Below, one piece after another: positions 22,060-35,127 of a stretch of 64,000 bases of DNA. Under the pieces are notes generated by a model that saw only the letters and a list, made by a program, of their open reading frames with translations, was not told the origin of the DNA and did not search any database. The first letter of the stretch is position 1. Each line of letters starts with the position of its first letter. The position numbers were made by a program, and so were the translations under genes. The stretch is from NCBI RefSeq assembly GCF_018687715.1, contig NC_056757.1, positions 23,287,501 through 23,351,500 of the forward strand. The letters are read 5' to 3'. Source of the stretch: Carya illinoinensis. Lineage: Eukaryota; Streptophyta; Magnoliopsida; Fagales; Juglandaceae.

Positions 22060-25000
22060 AGTCTCATATACAAAGAAGATAAAAAACCAGCATAAATTTA
22101 ATACAAAATACTCATTTCTTTTTGTTAAAATAAAGAAAATAAATTACTACAAGCTTTATCTTTCAATTCTCTACAATTTTTATTGAATACAATGGCGGAA
22201 TAGTTAATATATGTTCAGTTCTAATTTTTTTTATTCTGTTTATGAATTTATTTTTATTAGATTGCTAATTTAATTTAGACAGAATATTTATCCGCACCAG
22301 GGTGCAGATTGATGAGCCTAAAATTTACGTCGTGATTTCCAACTTTTTTTTTTTTTTTTCCTTATTCCCTTGGTTTTTGGTGGAAAGAAAAGGTAGACAT
22401 TTCGTAAGACTCGCACCTTTCAAACAAAAAAGAAAAAGTCTTCATTTAGGTCCTGAGCGGGCCTTGGGACTGATGGATAGATCAAGAATGAGAGCCCAAC
22501 AATTGCCTAAGATCAGGTTAATCAGATTGGGAGTTGAAGGCCACTCAGGTTATTCTTGAATGGCCTATTCCAAAAAGTAACACCCAACGCTATCATTGCT
22601 AGCCCTAATGACACTAGTGGTAAAGAATAATGAGTTCCAATTGATAGAAAAAGGCAATAAGAAGCTCAAATCCAAGCTAGTTGTGCTTGTCTTTGCCACC
22701 TTCTCCATGCCCTTTCAATATTTTAGTGCATTGCCAAGATAAGCTTAAACTTGAGAAAATCAGTGCTAGGGTGTGCTAGCCCGCATAGTCATTTTGAACA
22801 AAAAAAAAAAAAGGAAGTAAAAATATAATATTTATATAAAAAAAAATCACTTTCTTTATAGTGACCGTCACATATTTTACAATGATTATGTGAAGACAAC
22901 ACATCTTAAAACTATATGTAGTGTTATTTTAGAAAGGATTGAGCACTGCAAGTTGAGTCCAAGATGTTTCGAAAAAGGTTGCATAATTGAGAAGGTGGCA
23001 ACATGCATGCTGGCAGACAAATTCTTTAATTATGCTTGTCGTGTTTAATTTTCAAGATGCAATTATCCTCTCTAACGTGGTGTGATTAGGGAATTTTTAT
23101 GTCTTTATAATTAATTTTTAACTATTGACATGATCAGGAAATGCTTTGTATTTATTCTACTTTTTCCTATGTCTGGGCCGTTAATGGGATGTTGGTGGTT
23201 GAAGGCCTTAATGACGTATTTGGAAAATGATAGTCAGTTGTCAGGCTTATACCTTGGGTTTGACCGTTTGTCTTTTTTTTTTTAATTAATTAATGGCTAA
23301 AGTAATTGAATATAAATAAATTTGTGTAATTTTTTTATGGTTAAAAATGCTAAAAATATATTTTAAAATAATAATTTTGGATTAGCGGTACAACAACAAT
23401 AAATCATGCTAGGTGACTGACTAGTACCATCCATTTCATATATATATATATATATGTATTAGTAATGTTATACACATTCATTTTTGCTTACTTTCTATCA
23501 ATTCTACTGATATGATTCGCTATATTAAGTTTTTTATTACACAACCAATCATATCAATAGAATATGAAAAAAATACGCAAAAATGACTTACATAAAATTT
23601 TTATATATGTATATATCAACATAAAAGTGGCGTGAACACTAGCTTTGGCCTAAAAAACAAAGAGAAATTATATTTGCAGTTGTAGAGTGTGTAAGCATCA
23701 TACAATTATTTTGAAAAAAGTAAATAAATACGATTGTGTATTGCTTGCGCGCACACTCTACGACTTTATGTAGCATTACTCATTTGAACTAAAAAACAAA
23801 TCTAACAATTCTTGCTTCTTCAAAGTTAAGGTTATATCCTTCTCTATTCAAGCATGTGGCTTGGTCGTGTGAAAGGCACCCATGATTGGATGGTATTGAG
23901 TGAAATCCAAGGTTCTCTTCATTTCATCTCCATTTTTTGAACCACTTCATTTCCTCTTTTAGAGTTTCGGATCCACATGTTTAACCCAACTGATCTAGCT
24001 ATATATTTATCACCTAATTCATTCGCCCAGTTGTTTGTCATTTCTATTACCTTTGATCTTTAAACCTCTGTTGCAAGTTGCGTCCTAGATAGCTCCATTT
24101 GTTCTTGCTCCCCCCGTGGTCTTCATTAGTCTTCTACCATGGAAGGAGACCCTTGACTCCTTCTTTCCATCTCCTCCGATCCATGCAAGGACATCCACGA
24201 CTTATTCTTAGGTCTCCTCCATGGAAGGAGATTTGCCACTTTTTCTTAGGTAGAGACTCATTATATCTAGCTAACTAACAATGACTAGTACCTTAATCCC
24301 ATCGTAGAGGAGCTACATGGAGACATGCCAGCTCCCACAAGAAAGAGAGGAAGGAGAGAGAGTCTTAAGGAAAAGTTAGAAAAATACTACTTTTTATATT
24401 TCCTATGATTAACTTTCCTTGCCTTAAATAATAATTGATATGATAAAAAAATTGAAACTCCTCCCTACGAGGGCAAACTGTTTCTTTGATTCACAACTCC
24501 ATGGGTATGTATGAGAGTAACTTTGTAAATCAATGTGCTAAGCAAATCGCCTTCAATTTCTTGATGTTGTTGATTGGAGCATAGAGATACTTGATTATAG
24601 TCTGAAGTTAAGCGATCAGTAGACAATGGGCATCCCTTTATCACTACTAGCTGGAATGCATGCATGCTCTTTAGCAAACTTTTCTAGAGTTGACAAATCT
24701 GATTCGCAAGTTAGCCCTCACTACCATAAGGATTCATAAACAATTCTCAACATGGAAAAAATCTTAACAAGTCTGATCACAATTTAGACAACAATTGAAC
24801 AGATGAATTGATAATAGACTCAAGCACGTAGGAAAGAAGAGGAAGAGGAATCCATCAAGGCTTTTGGCTTGAAATAAAGCCAAGGCCCTGATCAAGCAAA
24901 TACTAGTCCTATCTATCCACCTCATTGGACACAATATTTTGAGTACCTATTATGACAACCACATCTATTGGCACATGACATTTAATTATAGAATCGAGTC

Positions 25001-25165
25001 CCCATGAATGGGTAGAGCTAGGTGCTCTTATTTTATGATGATAGGGCCAACTGCGACCTTATGTATAAGGTTCAAAATCGTGTGAGTGTGTGTGGTTGAT
25101 TATTGTGTTTTTGCATTTATTTCACTATCTCATTATCATTGTTAGTAGGTGTGGAATTTTTCTTA
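22060..25165. other. Intergenic, no supported gene; the last part may be copia LTR
   Basis: AT-rich with (TA)n at about 23439-23454. No intact gene was seen. The last several hundred bases before 25169 precede a degenerate copia primer-binding site and so probably include a decayed copia LTR. Its left border could not be placed. Confidence 0.4.
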
Positions 25166-25168
25166 GAA

Positions 25169-25345
25169 CTAGTATCAAAGATCCAAAGCTTTGGGGTTCA
25201 GGGCTGCACGATGGAAGGAGAAAAAGTGAAAGTTGAAATTGAGAAGTTTAATGGCACAAATTTTGGCTATTGGCGAATGTAGATCAAAGATTATTTCTAC
25301 AGAAGAGGCTTCATCTTCCTCTATTGGGAAAGAAGATAGACAATA
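25169..25345 (+). pseudogene. Copia primer-binding site and start of gag, truncated
   Basis: CTAGTATCAAAGATCC (from 25169) is a degenerate TGGTATCAGAGCC primer site. Forty-odd bases later an ATG (25211) opens a frame reading KVEIEKFNGTNFGYWRM, a stop, then IKDYFYRRGF. This is the start of a copia Gag, resembling the gag of the copia element at 4609 (IEKFDGTDFGY...QIEDYFYG). Similarity fades after about 25345, where Ty3 gag-like sequence follows. Confidence 0.7.
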
Positions 25346-25439
25346 TGGATGATGCTACATCAGTATACATTTCATATGCCAACCATGATGTGTTCCCAAG
25401 TGAGTAGGAAGCTACATTGACAAACATGAAGTGTGGAGT

Positions 25440-27214
25440 TGCAAAAATGGAAGAACAAATAAAGAAAATGGCCTCAAATATGAATGCCCTCCAATGGGTG
25501 AATGAGGTCCTAAAATAGAGAATTATTGAATTAAGACAAGCGGCGAACAAATTCAAACTGAACGGATGGAGGGGTGGCATAGAAAGCTAGCTGGGTACCA
25601 CCCGAAGATGAGGACAACATGAGGATGAGGCTAAGTAGCTTCCTGGGAAAATATGAGGAAGTGGCAAAAATAATAGAGGGATCATCCTCCATGGACCAAC
25701 TGCTCAGTAGCACAGACCTCCCTTACAATATCGAAGTGATGGTTGACCCACTTCCACCTAAGTTCAAAGCTCCCCAAATAGATATTTACGATGGGACCCC
25801 ACTGAACATTTGGAACCATTCAAGATCTACATGATGCTACATAGTTTCCTTAGGAAAATTATGTGCCAAGGGTTCCCCTTGACATTGAAAGGGTTTGCCT
25901 TGGCATGGTTCAAAACCCTACAGCAAGGTACCATCCACATTTTTGAGGAGTTAGGCTAGCAATTCCTAATGGAGTTCATGGCCAACAAAAAGAGAAGGTG
26001 ACTGGCCACCTATTTCCTCAGTGTGAAACAGAGGAAAGAAGAAAGTTTGAAAGCGTATTTGTACTGGTTCAATAGAGAGCGAATGGCCACGAATGATCAA
26101 GACAGGAAGATCATGCTGGCTGTGCTCTTAGGCAACATCTAGCCCCAAAGCCCCATCATGGCAGAAATAGTGCGAAGGACCTTAGCCACCCTGTGGGATT
26201 CCATGGATTTAGCGTAGTACTTTTTCAATGTCGAGGATACCCTCATAGGCTTGACCACCCCAAGACGCACAGGAGCAAAGTAGCCAACGTGTGGATCCAA
26301 AGGGGGCACTAGTAGAAAAACCCATGAGAAGGAACCCAAGGTGTAGAAGGGGCAACAAGAGAGAGGAAGCGATGGTGGCACTACCCCCAAAAAGTGCACT
26401 TAAACATGAACTTGCAAGCGGGATAAGGAACACCCGCGGGAAGACAATGATTGTGGCCAGAGGGCACAAAAGTACTGCACCCATCACAATGTGGAAGGCC
26501 ACTGGACTGAAGATTGCCGTCACCTGAGGAAGAAGATGGCAAAGATATGAGAAGAGGCCTGTGAAGAGATGCTCGAACATTTGGGCGCCTGCAGGTTGTC
26601 ATCCCCGAGGTGATCAATTAGAGAAAGGCAGGAATCCAGGTGAGATGATTGTCAAAGTTAGAGCCCGAGGAGGAGGAAGAAAGTGATGAGAATAGAATAA
26701 AGTCCTCCGCAATGGAACCATAACAACGTGCCTTTAGGGAAGATCCATACTGTAGCCGGGGGACTCTCCAAAGGAGGCGCGTCCACATCCGATATGAAAG
26801 CATAAGCCCGAAGGGCAAGATACGAGGAAGTCTTTAGCATCGAGAGGATGCTCAAGCAAGCCTGAACTCAAAAGACCCCAACAATTTCCTTTAATTACGC
26901 CGACTCCAAGGGAATGATTTACCAGCATGATGAAGCCCTGGTAGTAATGATGTTGGTGGCCAACTTCAATACTAGGAGGATATTGATATACAATAGTAGT
27001 GCAATTGGCATCCTCTTTTGGGAGGCCTTTATCAAAATGGGGATCAGCTAGGATCGACTATGGCTATCACCCATGTCACTTAGGGGATTTTCTGGAGAGA
27101 CAGTACAACCGATGGGGGTCCCATAACCCTTCTTGTGATTGTTGGAAAGACTCACGACAACCACCAAGGCAGACTTCCTCATGTTCAAAGTCCACTCCTC
27201 ATACAACGCCATAA
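25440..27214 (+). pseudogene. Ty3/gypsy (Tat-like) gag-protease relic
   Basis: Disrupted plus-strand frames carry a Retrotrans_gag-type sequence: PLPPKFKAPQIDIYDG, FPLTLKGFALAWFKTLQ, LKAYLYWFNRE and IMLAVLLGN. Further on is a protease-region match: RILIYNSSAIGILFWEAFIK in place of an expected VDNGS-type site, then LRGFSGETVQPMG. The order and wording match plant Tat-lineage Ty3 elements. Many stops and frameshifts are present, and reverse transcriptase, RNase H and integrase are missing. The element is an old deletion derivative. Sequence from about 27225 on is noncoding tandem repeats. Confidence 0.8.
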
Positions 27215-27224
27215 TTGGGAGGCC

Positions 27225-28425
27225 AAGTCCATCTCCCTCCTGGCTATTTAAGCCAATGCTCCATGCTCACACCCTAGTGATTATTTAAGGGAATACCTCT
27301 CCTAAGTGTCCCAATCTCTCCTTGCAACCCAGCATGGTCAAGTCCATCTCCCTTTTGGCTATTTAAGCCGATGCTCCACACTCAAATGCCAATGATAAGG
27401 GTGGGCGGACGGGATACCCCGCACCGCACATGCCGGGGTGGGGTCCCCTGCCCAGCATGAAATACACTAAGCGGGGGCAGGGGCGGGCAGGGCTCAACCC
27501 CGCCCCGCATTTTATATTTATATTTATAAATATATATTTATATTTTACAAACTGTATATATATATATATATTACAATTTGTTAAAATTGTTCACAAGAGT
27601 CACAAGAGAGTATGACTTATTCATCACAAGATTGCATATGGCATGGGCACCCTATGTCTCCTTTATATAGAACTCTAAGGCTATATAAGAGTCTTACTTG
27701 AGCAATGTGGGACTTAACAGTCTTGTGACTCTTGTGAACAAGTCTAATAAATTTAAAAATTAGTAACATAATTTTTATGTTATTAGTTTTTAAATTATTA
27801 TTATATATATAAATTTTAATTTACGATTTAATTATATAATAATTTGGGTCTAAAAATAATATTTTTAGACACAAAAATTCTTTTTAAGCCCATTGATATA
27901 TGATATTTTTGAAGTGGGCGGGGGGCTGGGCGGATGGGGTGTTCGCCCCCCCCCCCCCCCGGCATCGGAGCGGGGGGCCTCGCCCCCGCCTCACGGGGGC
28001 GGGGTGTGGGATGTAATTTTCATCCCCCGCCCCCGCATATGCGGGGGATGAAAATAGCACCCCTACCCAATGATTATAGGAGGAAACACCTCTCCCAAGT
28101 GTCACAATCTCTCCTCACCACCTAGCACGGCCGAGTGCATCTCCTACCTGGCTATCTAAACCGATGCTCGAAGGTTGCACCCTAACGATTATAAGAGGAC
28201 ACATTTTCTAAGTGTCCCAGTTTCTCCTTACCACCCAGCGTGATTGAGTCCATATCCTGCCTGGATATCTTAGCCAAAGCTTGTACCCCACGATTATAGA
28301 AGGGAACACCTCTCCCAAGTGTCCTAGTCTCTCCTCACCACCTAACACACTGAGTCTTTTCTTGCCTAGCTATTTAAGTCAAAGCTCCGCAATTACACCC
28401 TGATAGATATTTGACACATGTCTAG
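27225..28425 (+). repeat. ~110-bp tandem repeat array, split by a hAT insertion
   Basis: About five diverged units share AGTCCATCTCCYGCCTGGCT, ATTTAAGCC, a CACCCTA-type spacer, then ACACCTCTCCCAAGTGTC and CTCTCCTCACCACC. Units begin near 27228, 27343, 28134, 28244 and 28352. The second unit is interrupted by the hAT element at 27396-28065. Tandem arrays of this kind are common in the 3' noncoding part of Tat-lineage Ty3 elements, which fits the flanking gag and LTR relics. Confidence 0.85.
27396..28065. mobile_element. Non-autonomous hAT element, 670 bp, GC-rich ends
   Basis: The ends are TAAGGGTGGGCGG and, read on the minus strand, TAGGGGTGCTATTTTC. Flanking 8-bp duplications are GCCAATGA (27388-27395) and CCCAATGA (28066-28073), seven of eight identical. 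Short TARGGGTG ends with 8-bp duplications are hAT-like. Both ends are rich in CCCCGC/GCGGGG and form strong hairpins, including a run of C at about 27944-27960. The middle is AT-rich and noncoding. Removing it restores one continuous unit of the tandem array, which independently supports the borders. Confidence 0.85.
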
Positions 28426-28429
28426 CGTT

Positions 28430-28782
28430 CATGACTTGCATGGCCGAGGGTCCAAATACATTTTAGGCCCTGATAGGTGGGACACACTCTTACAAAAAGC
28501 TTTGTGGTGAGAAAGGCTCAACAAATCCTAAGTTCAATGAGGGGGTAAGAAGTCAAACCAACGAAGGCGGCAAACATAGAAAATGAAAGCACAAATATAT
28601 AAGAGGAAAGGACACCGAGGACCGCATTTATTATATACTTGCAAAGGTTATAAAGTGCAAAATCCCTCATGAGCAAGTCGGGTGAAAAAGATCAAAATTA
28701 CATTAAAAAAATAAAGAAAGCAGGAAGCTATCTACACTCAAGGGTGGGAAGCCAGGGTAGAGAAGACATTGAGTATTAAATC
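28430..28782. other. Noncoding stretch beside the antisense ORF
   Basis: No gene was seen. It lies between the tandem array and the 3' end of the minus-strand ORF and is probably untranslated sequence of the same Ty3 element. Confidence 0.4.
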
Positions 28783-30095
28783 TCATCCTAGGGAGTTTAG
28801 GGAAGCAAGATCTTCCCGGTCAGGTGTAAAAGTGCCCAGATCCAAAGCCTCAGGATCATCTTGAGGGTTCACTGCCATATGGCCTCTCATCCTCTCCAAT
28901 CTTTGGGTATACCCATCACTCCAGGCTTGATTACATAGCTGCTTGGCCGCTGCTAACTGAAAAGAGAGCTTGGTGAGTTTTTCATTGGCGACAGTGAGCT
29001 CAGCCCCTCGTCCCCTCACCCTTTTCTCATAAAACCTTAGCTCCTTCTTGAGTCACGAGTGGGATTTGCCTAGCTCCACATACAAGTCCTCTACTTTGTC
29101 CTTGTCCTTATGGAGCACCACGTTCTTCACTATGAGCGCCTCCATCTTGAACTGAAGCTCATCTATACGCTTCTTCAAGCCACTCAATGGCCTAAGGGAA
29201 AAGGGTCAGGGGGGTGTCCAATGCTCACGATGTTGAGGGGCCCTTGGGAGCGGGCTCAATGACAACCCCACCCTCCAGTTGCAAAGGAGGGCTAACATGC
29301 GCATAATCAACTTGTGGTGAAACCGCCTCGAATATGGTTGCATCCTCACTTAGCATTATGGGGTCTTCACAAGAAAAGCCCTTGGGGGCAGCAGGCTCGG
29401 GAGGCACCTTACCATCAAAAGTTGTAGCATGGCTAGGGCTTGAAGGATGTGAGCTGTCATCAACATCGCTCTTGACTGTCCCTTCTCTCTGGTAGGAAGG
29501 ATCCTTAGGAATCATCGGTCCCCTAGCAGGTAGTACCTGATGCGATGGGAGCGACGTTAGTCTCTTCAAAACCCTTCACAATAGTGGGCTCTATGGGCAC
29601 GCCAGGTGTCTAGTGTTGCAGGTCTTTAAGAAACGCCGCTAGAACTTGAATTGCATGGGTAAACATGAACTCCATGGTGGTCAAGTCCAGATACTCCTCC
29701 CTAGAGGCTTCTAAGCGCCATGCCACACAACTTGATGTTAAGATCCTCTAGGCTTTGGGATGTATCTGAGCCTGGAGCTAGACCCAAGTAGTCTTGTACA
29801 TTGAGGATCGAGCAGCAGAACATAAACCTTAGCCCGTGGGAAAAAACACTGGCGTGTAGTGCAACCTTCTCTAATTTTCCCTTTGGGTCAACAACCCCTT
29901 AATGAGGCCTTGGGATCTTTAGAACAATGGAATTTGGGACTCCATACATACTACAAAGTGTACTAATAGCTGGAGGGTCCATGATGGTAGATCAACCATA
30001 TCAGTCAAAGAAAGGAAGCTTATGAGGGAGAGGAAGGGACCTGATTCAGGTCCCTTCTGGGACTCACCATGACGAGATGAGCTATTAGGAGCCAT
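28783..30095 (-). pseudogene. Antisense additional ORF of a Tat-like Ty3 element, decayed
   Basis: On the minus strand an ATG at 30093-30095 opens MAPNSSSRHGESQKG. A little further on come ISTLCSMYGVPNSIVLKIP and SVFSHGLRFMFCCSILN, then LGLAP. These resemble the domain found in extra ORFs of plant Ty3 elements (usually a YxIPxxVxLRxP...FxxGLRxPLHPFF...LGLxPxQL pattern). The C-terminal part (28783-29019) is a predicted coiled coil (ANEKLTKLSFQLAAAKQL) ending with an acidic tail. Several frameshifts and stops break it. It runs opposite to the gag relic, as described for some Tat elements. Function is unknown even for intact copies. Confidence 0.6.
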
Positions 30096-30499
30096 TGAAG
30101 GTAAATCTAAAGTGTAGAGAAGAGGAAAGGGTCAAACTCGATGAAAAGGGTGTCAGTTAAGAGAAGTAGATGCTGGAAATGAGATAGAAGTCGTTTAGGG
30201 AACAAGGTGATAACTTAAATAGGAGGAATGCATTCAACGGGAAGTTGAGAAGATGTGTAGACATGAACATTGCGCTCGTTTATGAGATGTGGGAATATGC
30301 AGCAACGCATTGAATTTAAGGAAGGGAAGCTGAAACATGCTAAGGGATAAAATTCTTGCCATGTCCATTTGGCAGAAATTTGTGAGGTAACTGGAAGGGT
30401 GTTTTTGTACCCAATCGAGCCAAACCTGGTCCACTTTGCCTAAACATGAGGCCCATGACTTGGTGGGTTAGGAAATGAAAGGGAGGCAACTAATAAGGC

Positions 30500-30920
30500 C
30501 TAGTGAGGAAGAAGCACACAATATACTCTCATACGAGCTGCATTAGTGAGGAAAAGGTTAGTCAGGATCCTGCCCCCGATAGGATCAGCTGCATTAAATG
30601 CGATGTCGAATAGCCAGCACTAGGGGTCGAATTTCTGTCACTGACATAAACGTCAACATTAACTAAGACGCCACATTAAATATGACGACATGCCATCGGA
30701 AACAGGAGGTGATCACTATAGTGATAGAGAAGCAAAAGATCTCTCAAGAGATGAGACTATAGATAGGGACCAAGAAAATGAGACATGTTAATCACTTTGA
30801 ACAAAATCTTAGCTCTTTCTCTCTTTTCTCCAGTGAAAATATATTCTGATTTTGGCATCAGAGGTATCACAGAGACACACCTGACTACCCCATTCTCTTC
30901 TTTTACAGGCCCTCCATGCA
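30500..30920 (+). mobile_element. End of a Ty3/gypsy LTR (plus strand)
   Basis: The tail (CTGATTTTGGCATCAGAGGT, then ACCCCATTCTCTTCTTTTAC and AGGCC) matches the conserved R-U5 end of Tat-group LTRs, where CTGACTTGGGCATCGGAGNG and a CAGG end are typical. The start of the LTR could not be placed. If it is the 3' LTR of the relic at 25440-30095, the order gag-protease, tandem array, antisense ORF, LTR is as expected with pol deleted. Confidence 0.6.
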
Positions 30921-31969
30921 GTTTGTAGCTAGTGGTTGCAAAACATGCCTTGACACGAGGGCTACTATTTGCTAAGAGAAGTCCCTAGCCACGAATAAAT
31001 CACTTACCACTACAACAAATTTGATTTTTAGGGACGAAATTTGTTAGGGACAAAATTTATTTCATCTCTAAAAGTACTTTTTAGAGACAACATTTAAATT
31101 TCATCTCCAAACATGAAAAAGCTTATAAATCCATTCGAACGAATACATATTAGTTCGGATCGAGAATTTTGAGACGAATTAGATCTTCTCCAAAAGTCTA
31201 AACCGTTCGAATTAATAAAAGTTTGTTCGAACATATAATTAATCCTATTCGAATGCAATATAATATGTTCGAATGGTTATTACCTTTTTCAAACGAGATT
31301 ATTTAATTGTAATAATACATTGTTAAACAGGTCCAAAATATTAAAGTAATACGTATTTTTTCTATTAATTTGTTATCATTTTCAAAGTAAATAAAAGTGT
31401 GTATATATTATATATTATGATTTACAATGAATTAAAATATTTGCGAATTCATAAATTAATTTAAAAATATTTTAGTTAAATTAATATTATTTTAAACATA
31501 GTGTCATTTTTTCTATTATCCTGAACATTAAGTATAATGAAAAGACAACATAATTAACAATAAAGAAGCTAGTAAACACTAAAAATAAAAACTATACATT
31601 AATTACATCCTAAAAGGAGTTAGATGTTCTATACAACATAAAAAATGTAAAATAATAACTAATAATATCTATTTCTTAAGTAAATCAAAATCATCCAGTA
31701 AGGTATATAAGCGTTCAACTAGGTCCTTAAGCTTTTCCATGATGGGCTCAATAAACTCCTGCTTCATAATTTGGGGTGCTTTGCCAATAAAACTCGTACC
31801 TTATCCAAAATAGCTTCAGCAAGCTGTCTCTCAATATCAGCAGTAGTAGTAGAAGCTAGATCAGTAGGCGGAAGCAAATCCTATACTGCATGAGCCTTCG
31901 GCAAGTGACCATTGCTCTTACTGAATGTGATCTTGTTAACGGGTCTTATTTGTGGTGACCTCCGCTCAC

Positions 31970-32818
31970 TCAAAGTCACTGTAACCCTCGATTAAAGTAG
32001 GAGGTTAGATATCAGCAGTGCAAATGGTAGACTACCTCCACTCGAATAGCGTGACTTTGTTTGAATGTGGAGGAAGAATATAATGCCAGATCAATCGACT
32101 CCCCCTGTGCTATTCGTAAAAAAAATTTGGCTCGCTCGACTTTGAAATCAGTCTAGTGTTTTTTTGGATTAATGTTGTACCCTACAATCAGATTAAAAAT
32201 TTTGAAAAATACTATACAGTCAGCCAGTCGGATCACTTTACTGCCATCATATGGAGGAGCTGAAGGGTCTCGCACTAGCTCACGAACCTAATTGTCTATG
32301 AGACTATCATCAGGTACCTCATTGTCGCTCTTACTATCATTCGAGCCAGCATCCAGTTCAGCAGTTTCTACACCTAGCATTGGGGATGAGGATACGGCTG
32401 TTTTGTCCTCATCAGATGGTGTAATCGCTGCTCTTGGTGCTGCTGCTACTGCAGGATATGCACCAAGATTTAGCCGTAGATCAAGAAACTCAGCAATAAT
32501 GCGAAAAGAGAAGATAATACTCACTCCTCAGACTACTAAGTTGTAGCACAGAGCCTCACTAGACTGCTCTCATATGGCATGGTAAAACTCACTTACCATC
32601 TCAGGATATGCTGTGCCCCTCTGTCGACAGATCGGTGTCCATCTACGATTGGTGATGATGTCATGTATGCTCCGTCCCTCCCAGGTAAGATCGCGGAAGT
32701 TATCCAGAATGATCTCCCGCTCAACTAGTATAGGCCTCATGGCCTGCTGAGAAGCAGCTGCTCCGCTACTTTGGCCTGTCTGGGGTCAGGAACGTTTTCT
32801 TTCGCTGTTGCTTGCCAT
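31970..32818 (-). pseudogene. Transposase_32-like (plant mobile-element ORF) relic within the CACTA
   Basis: An ATG at 32816-32818 opens MASNSERKRS. Broken frames then read ILVEREIILDNFRDLTWEGR, RRWTPICRQRGTAYPEMVSE (FYHAI follows) and DGSKVIRLADCIVFFKIF. The pattern fits the putative plant transposon protein family that I know as Transposase_32: a redefined-boundary segment, then a W-x-x-xC...YPxxVxEFY block, then a hydrophobic stretch. Stops and frameshifts make it non-functional. It points opposite to the Transposase_24 relic. Family assignment is by memory of the pattern and is moderate at best. Confidence 0.45.
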
Positions 32819-33639
32819 TAATATACTGTTGATCTACAAAATAATTATATAATCTAATTAAAGTGAAGAAGTTTGAAATATTGAAATGAATGGAAATAAT
32901 TCGTTTGAACATAACATATTATTCGAAGATTAGTTATCCTGTTCATTCGAACAGGACATAGCCATATTCAAAGACTTATTTGAACAAAATATAATCTATT
33001 CAAATGGATATAATGCTATTTGTCAAGTGTTTGGCAACTGCTTATTTAAATGGATTCCAACCCATCCGAATAAGTGCTTGCAGATAGCATCTTTAGCTCG
33101 AATGACCTTAAATTTCATTTGAATGACCTTAAATACCATTCAAATGAGCTTAAATTCAATTTGAATGATCTTAAATTTCATTTGAATGACCTTAAATTCT
33201 ATTCGAATGAAATTGAGCCAAACAACCATGTCTGAGTCGACTCAGTCCCGAATTTAAAAACCAAAGATTCTTGATAATCCTTGATTTTAATCGGTAGAAA
33301 TGATGGTAAACGATTTAGGAGTGAAGCCCCATCATTTCTACCGATTACTTTTGCATCATTTGGCCCCAAAACAACAAAATGGGGTTGGATTAATTCAAAA
33401 TCTGACCCCTTCAAAACCTAAGTTTATTTTCAAAAAACAACAAAATATCGAATAAGATGAGGACCCATACCTCTTGTTCTTGGAGATTTGAGGACTTGGT
33501 AGGAGTTGGTGGCGGCGTTGTGGCTGCGAACAACGGAGGAGATGGTCCTTGGTTCGAATGAGAGAGCATGAAATGACTGGAGAAGAAACTGTATCTCAAC
33601 TTATATAACGTCATTTCGCTCGAACGAAAAGGGTATCAG

Positions 33640-34290
33640 TTCGTATGGTAAGGGTGTTCGTTCGAATGAAATATATAATAATGAGAATATATATATATAT
33701 ATATAAGTACAACAGGTAAAAGAAATACGTTTTATATTACTAATACTAGTATATAATATATATTAGATAACTATATATAGTATAGAGTATAGAGTATTAT
33801 ATATCTATCCTATATATATATATAATATAGTATATATATTATGCATTAGATGAGTATAAAATAGTATATAGTAAAACATACTTAACTAGTATATATAGAA
33901 TATACTTATAAGTGTATTCTATAGTGATACTTAGTATACTTATATTTAATATACTTATATTGTATATTAGTAATATACTAAGTACTTAGAATATATTATA
34001 AAGTATTATAATACTATTAGTTTTCATATATTTATACTATTTGTACTATAATATCACTTAGTATTATACTATTAGTGATACTTATTATTATATTTATAGT
34101 GATACTAATAAGTATAATACTATTAGTGATACTAAATAAAATATTATACTATTAGTGATAGTTAATGTTATAGATTTATAAGTAATTTAGTATTATACTA
34201 TTAGTGACAATTATATAGTGTATATAGTTTTAATATATACTAATAATAATATTGGGTGTATTATGTATACTTATATATTGTTATAATTAT
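33640..34290. repeat. AT-rich simple-sequence stretch with TAGTGATACT repeats
   Basis: Dense (TA)n and repeated ATACTATTAGTGATACTTA-like strings recur several times between 34030 and 34210. This is low-complexity expansion inside the CACTA, with no coding content. Confidence 0.7.
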
Positions 34291-35127
34291 CTGTTTGAAC
34301 TAACTTCAAATAAGTCTGAATGGAGATAAAGTCTGTTCGAAAGACTTTTTTTTTTTTTTGGAGGGAAATTTCACGCCAAATTATAAGTATATGCTAAAGA
34401 ATATTCCATTTTGTTGGTTTGAACGCTAATATTATCTGTTTGAAAGGTAACATATTGAGGGAAAACTTCGTGGTTTTTTGATTTTCATGTTTGAACTGCT
34501 AAAAACTACGTTCAAACAGAAATTCACATATTATTAACCCAGTTCTTTCATTTTATTTTCACTCAGATTGAAGTTTGAGAGAGAGAGAGAGTGTGTGGTA
34601 GACAATTTTGAGAGAGTGTTGTGGAGAGCGAAAGCTTGAAAGAAGTGAGAGAGAAGAGATTCTTGAGAGAGAAAAGATGTGCACCGAGAGGTAATATGTT
34701 TTTATTTGTTATTTTTCGTTTCAATTTTCAAGTACACATTTATTGATATTTGTTGCATTTATTCTTGATATAGAACAGAAGTGTAATGTGTTTTATGCAT
34801 ATATAGGTATTGTAGATTGGTATTTTTATTGGATTGCAAAAATTAGAGGTAAGTTTTTATAGTTTTCTAAGTTATTTAATAATCATATTTAGGTATAATC
34901 ATTTAGTTTTCAATGTATTGTATTGAAATATGCCATCATGTATGTGAAAATTGGGTTTTGTGATTAAGTTTTTTACTCTGTTTCATAACTGGTTTTTGGG
35001 TTACTCCCATTCGAACACTTTGAATCCTATTCAAATTGAATTTACCTAGTTCTAACGGAATCTTACTCGAACAAAATTGAGTTTGAACATTTGGATAATT
35101 TGTTTGAACAAAATCAAACCCTTTAAA

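Noticed and set aside
26139..26928. Antisense frames over the Tat gag relic
   Set aside because: They are shadows of the GC-richer gag coding strand, with no family resemblance.
27225..28425. Tandem array considered as a CRISPR-like or satellite array
   Set aside because: Units are ~110 bp, degenerate and have no repeat-spacer alternation; the host is a plant. Retroelement noncoding repeats explain it better.
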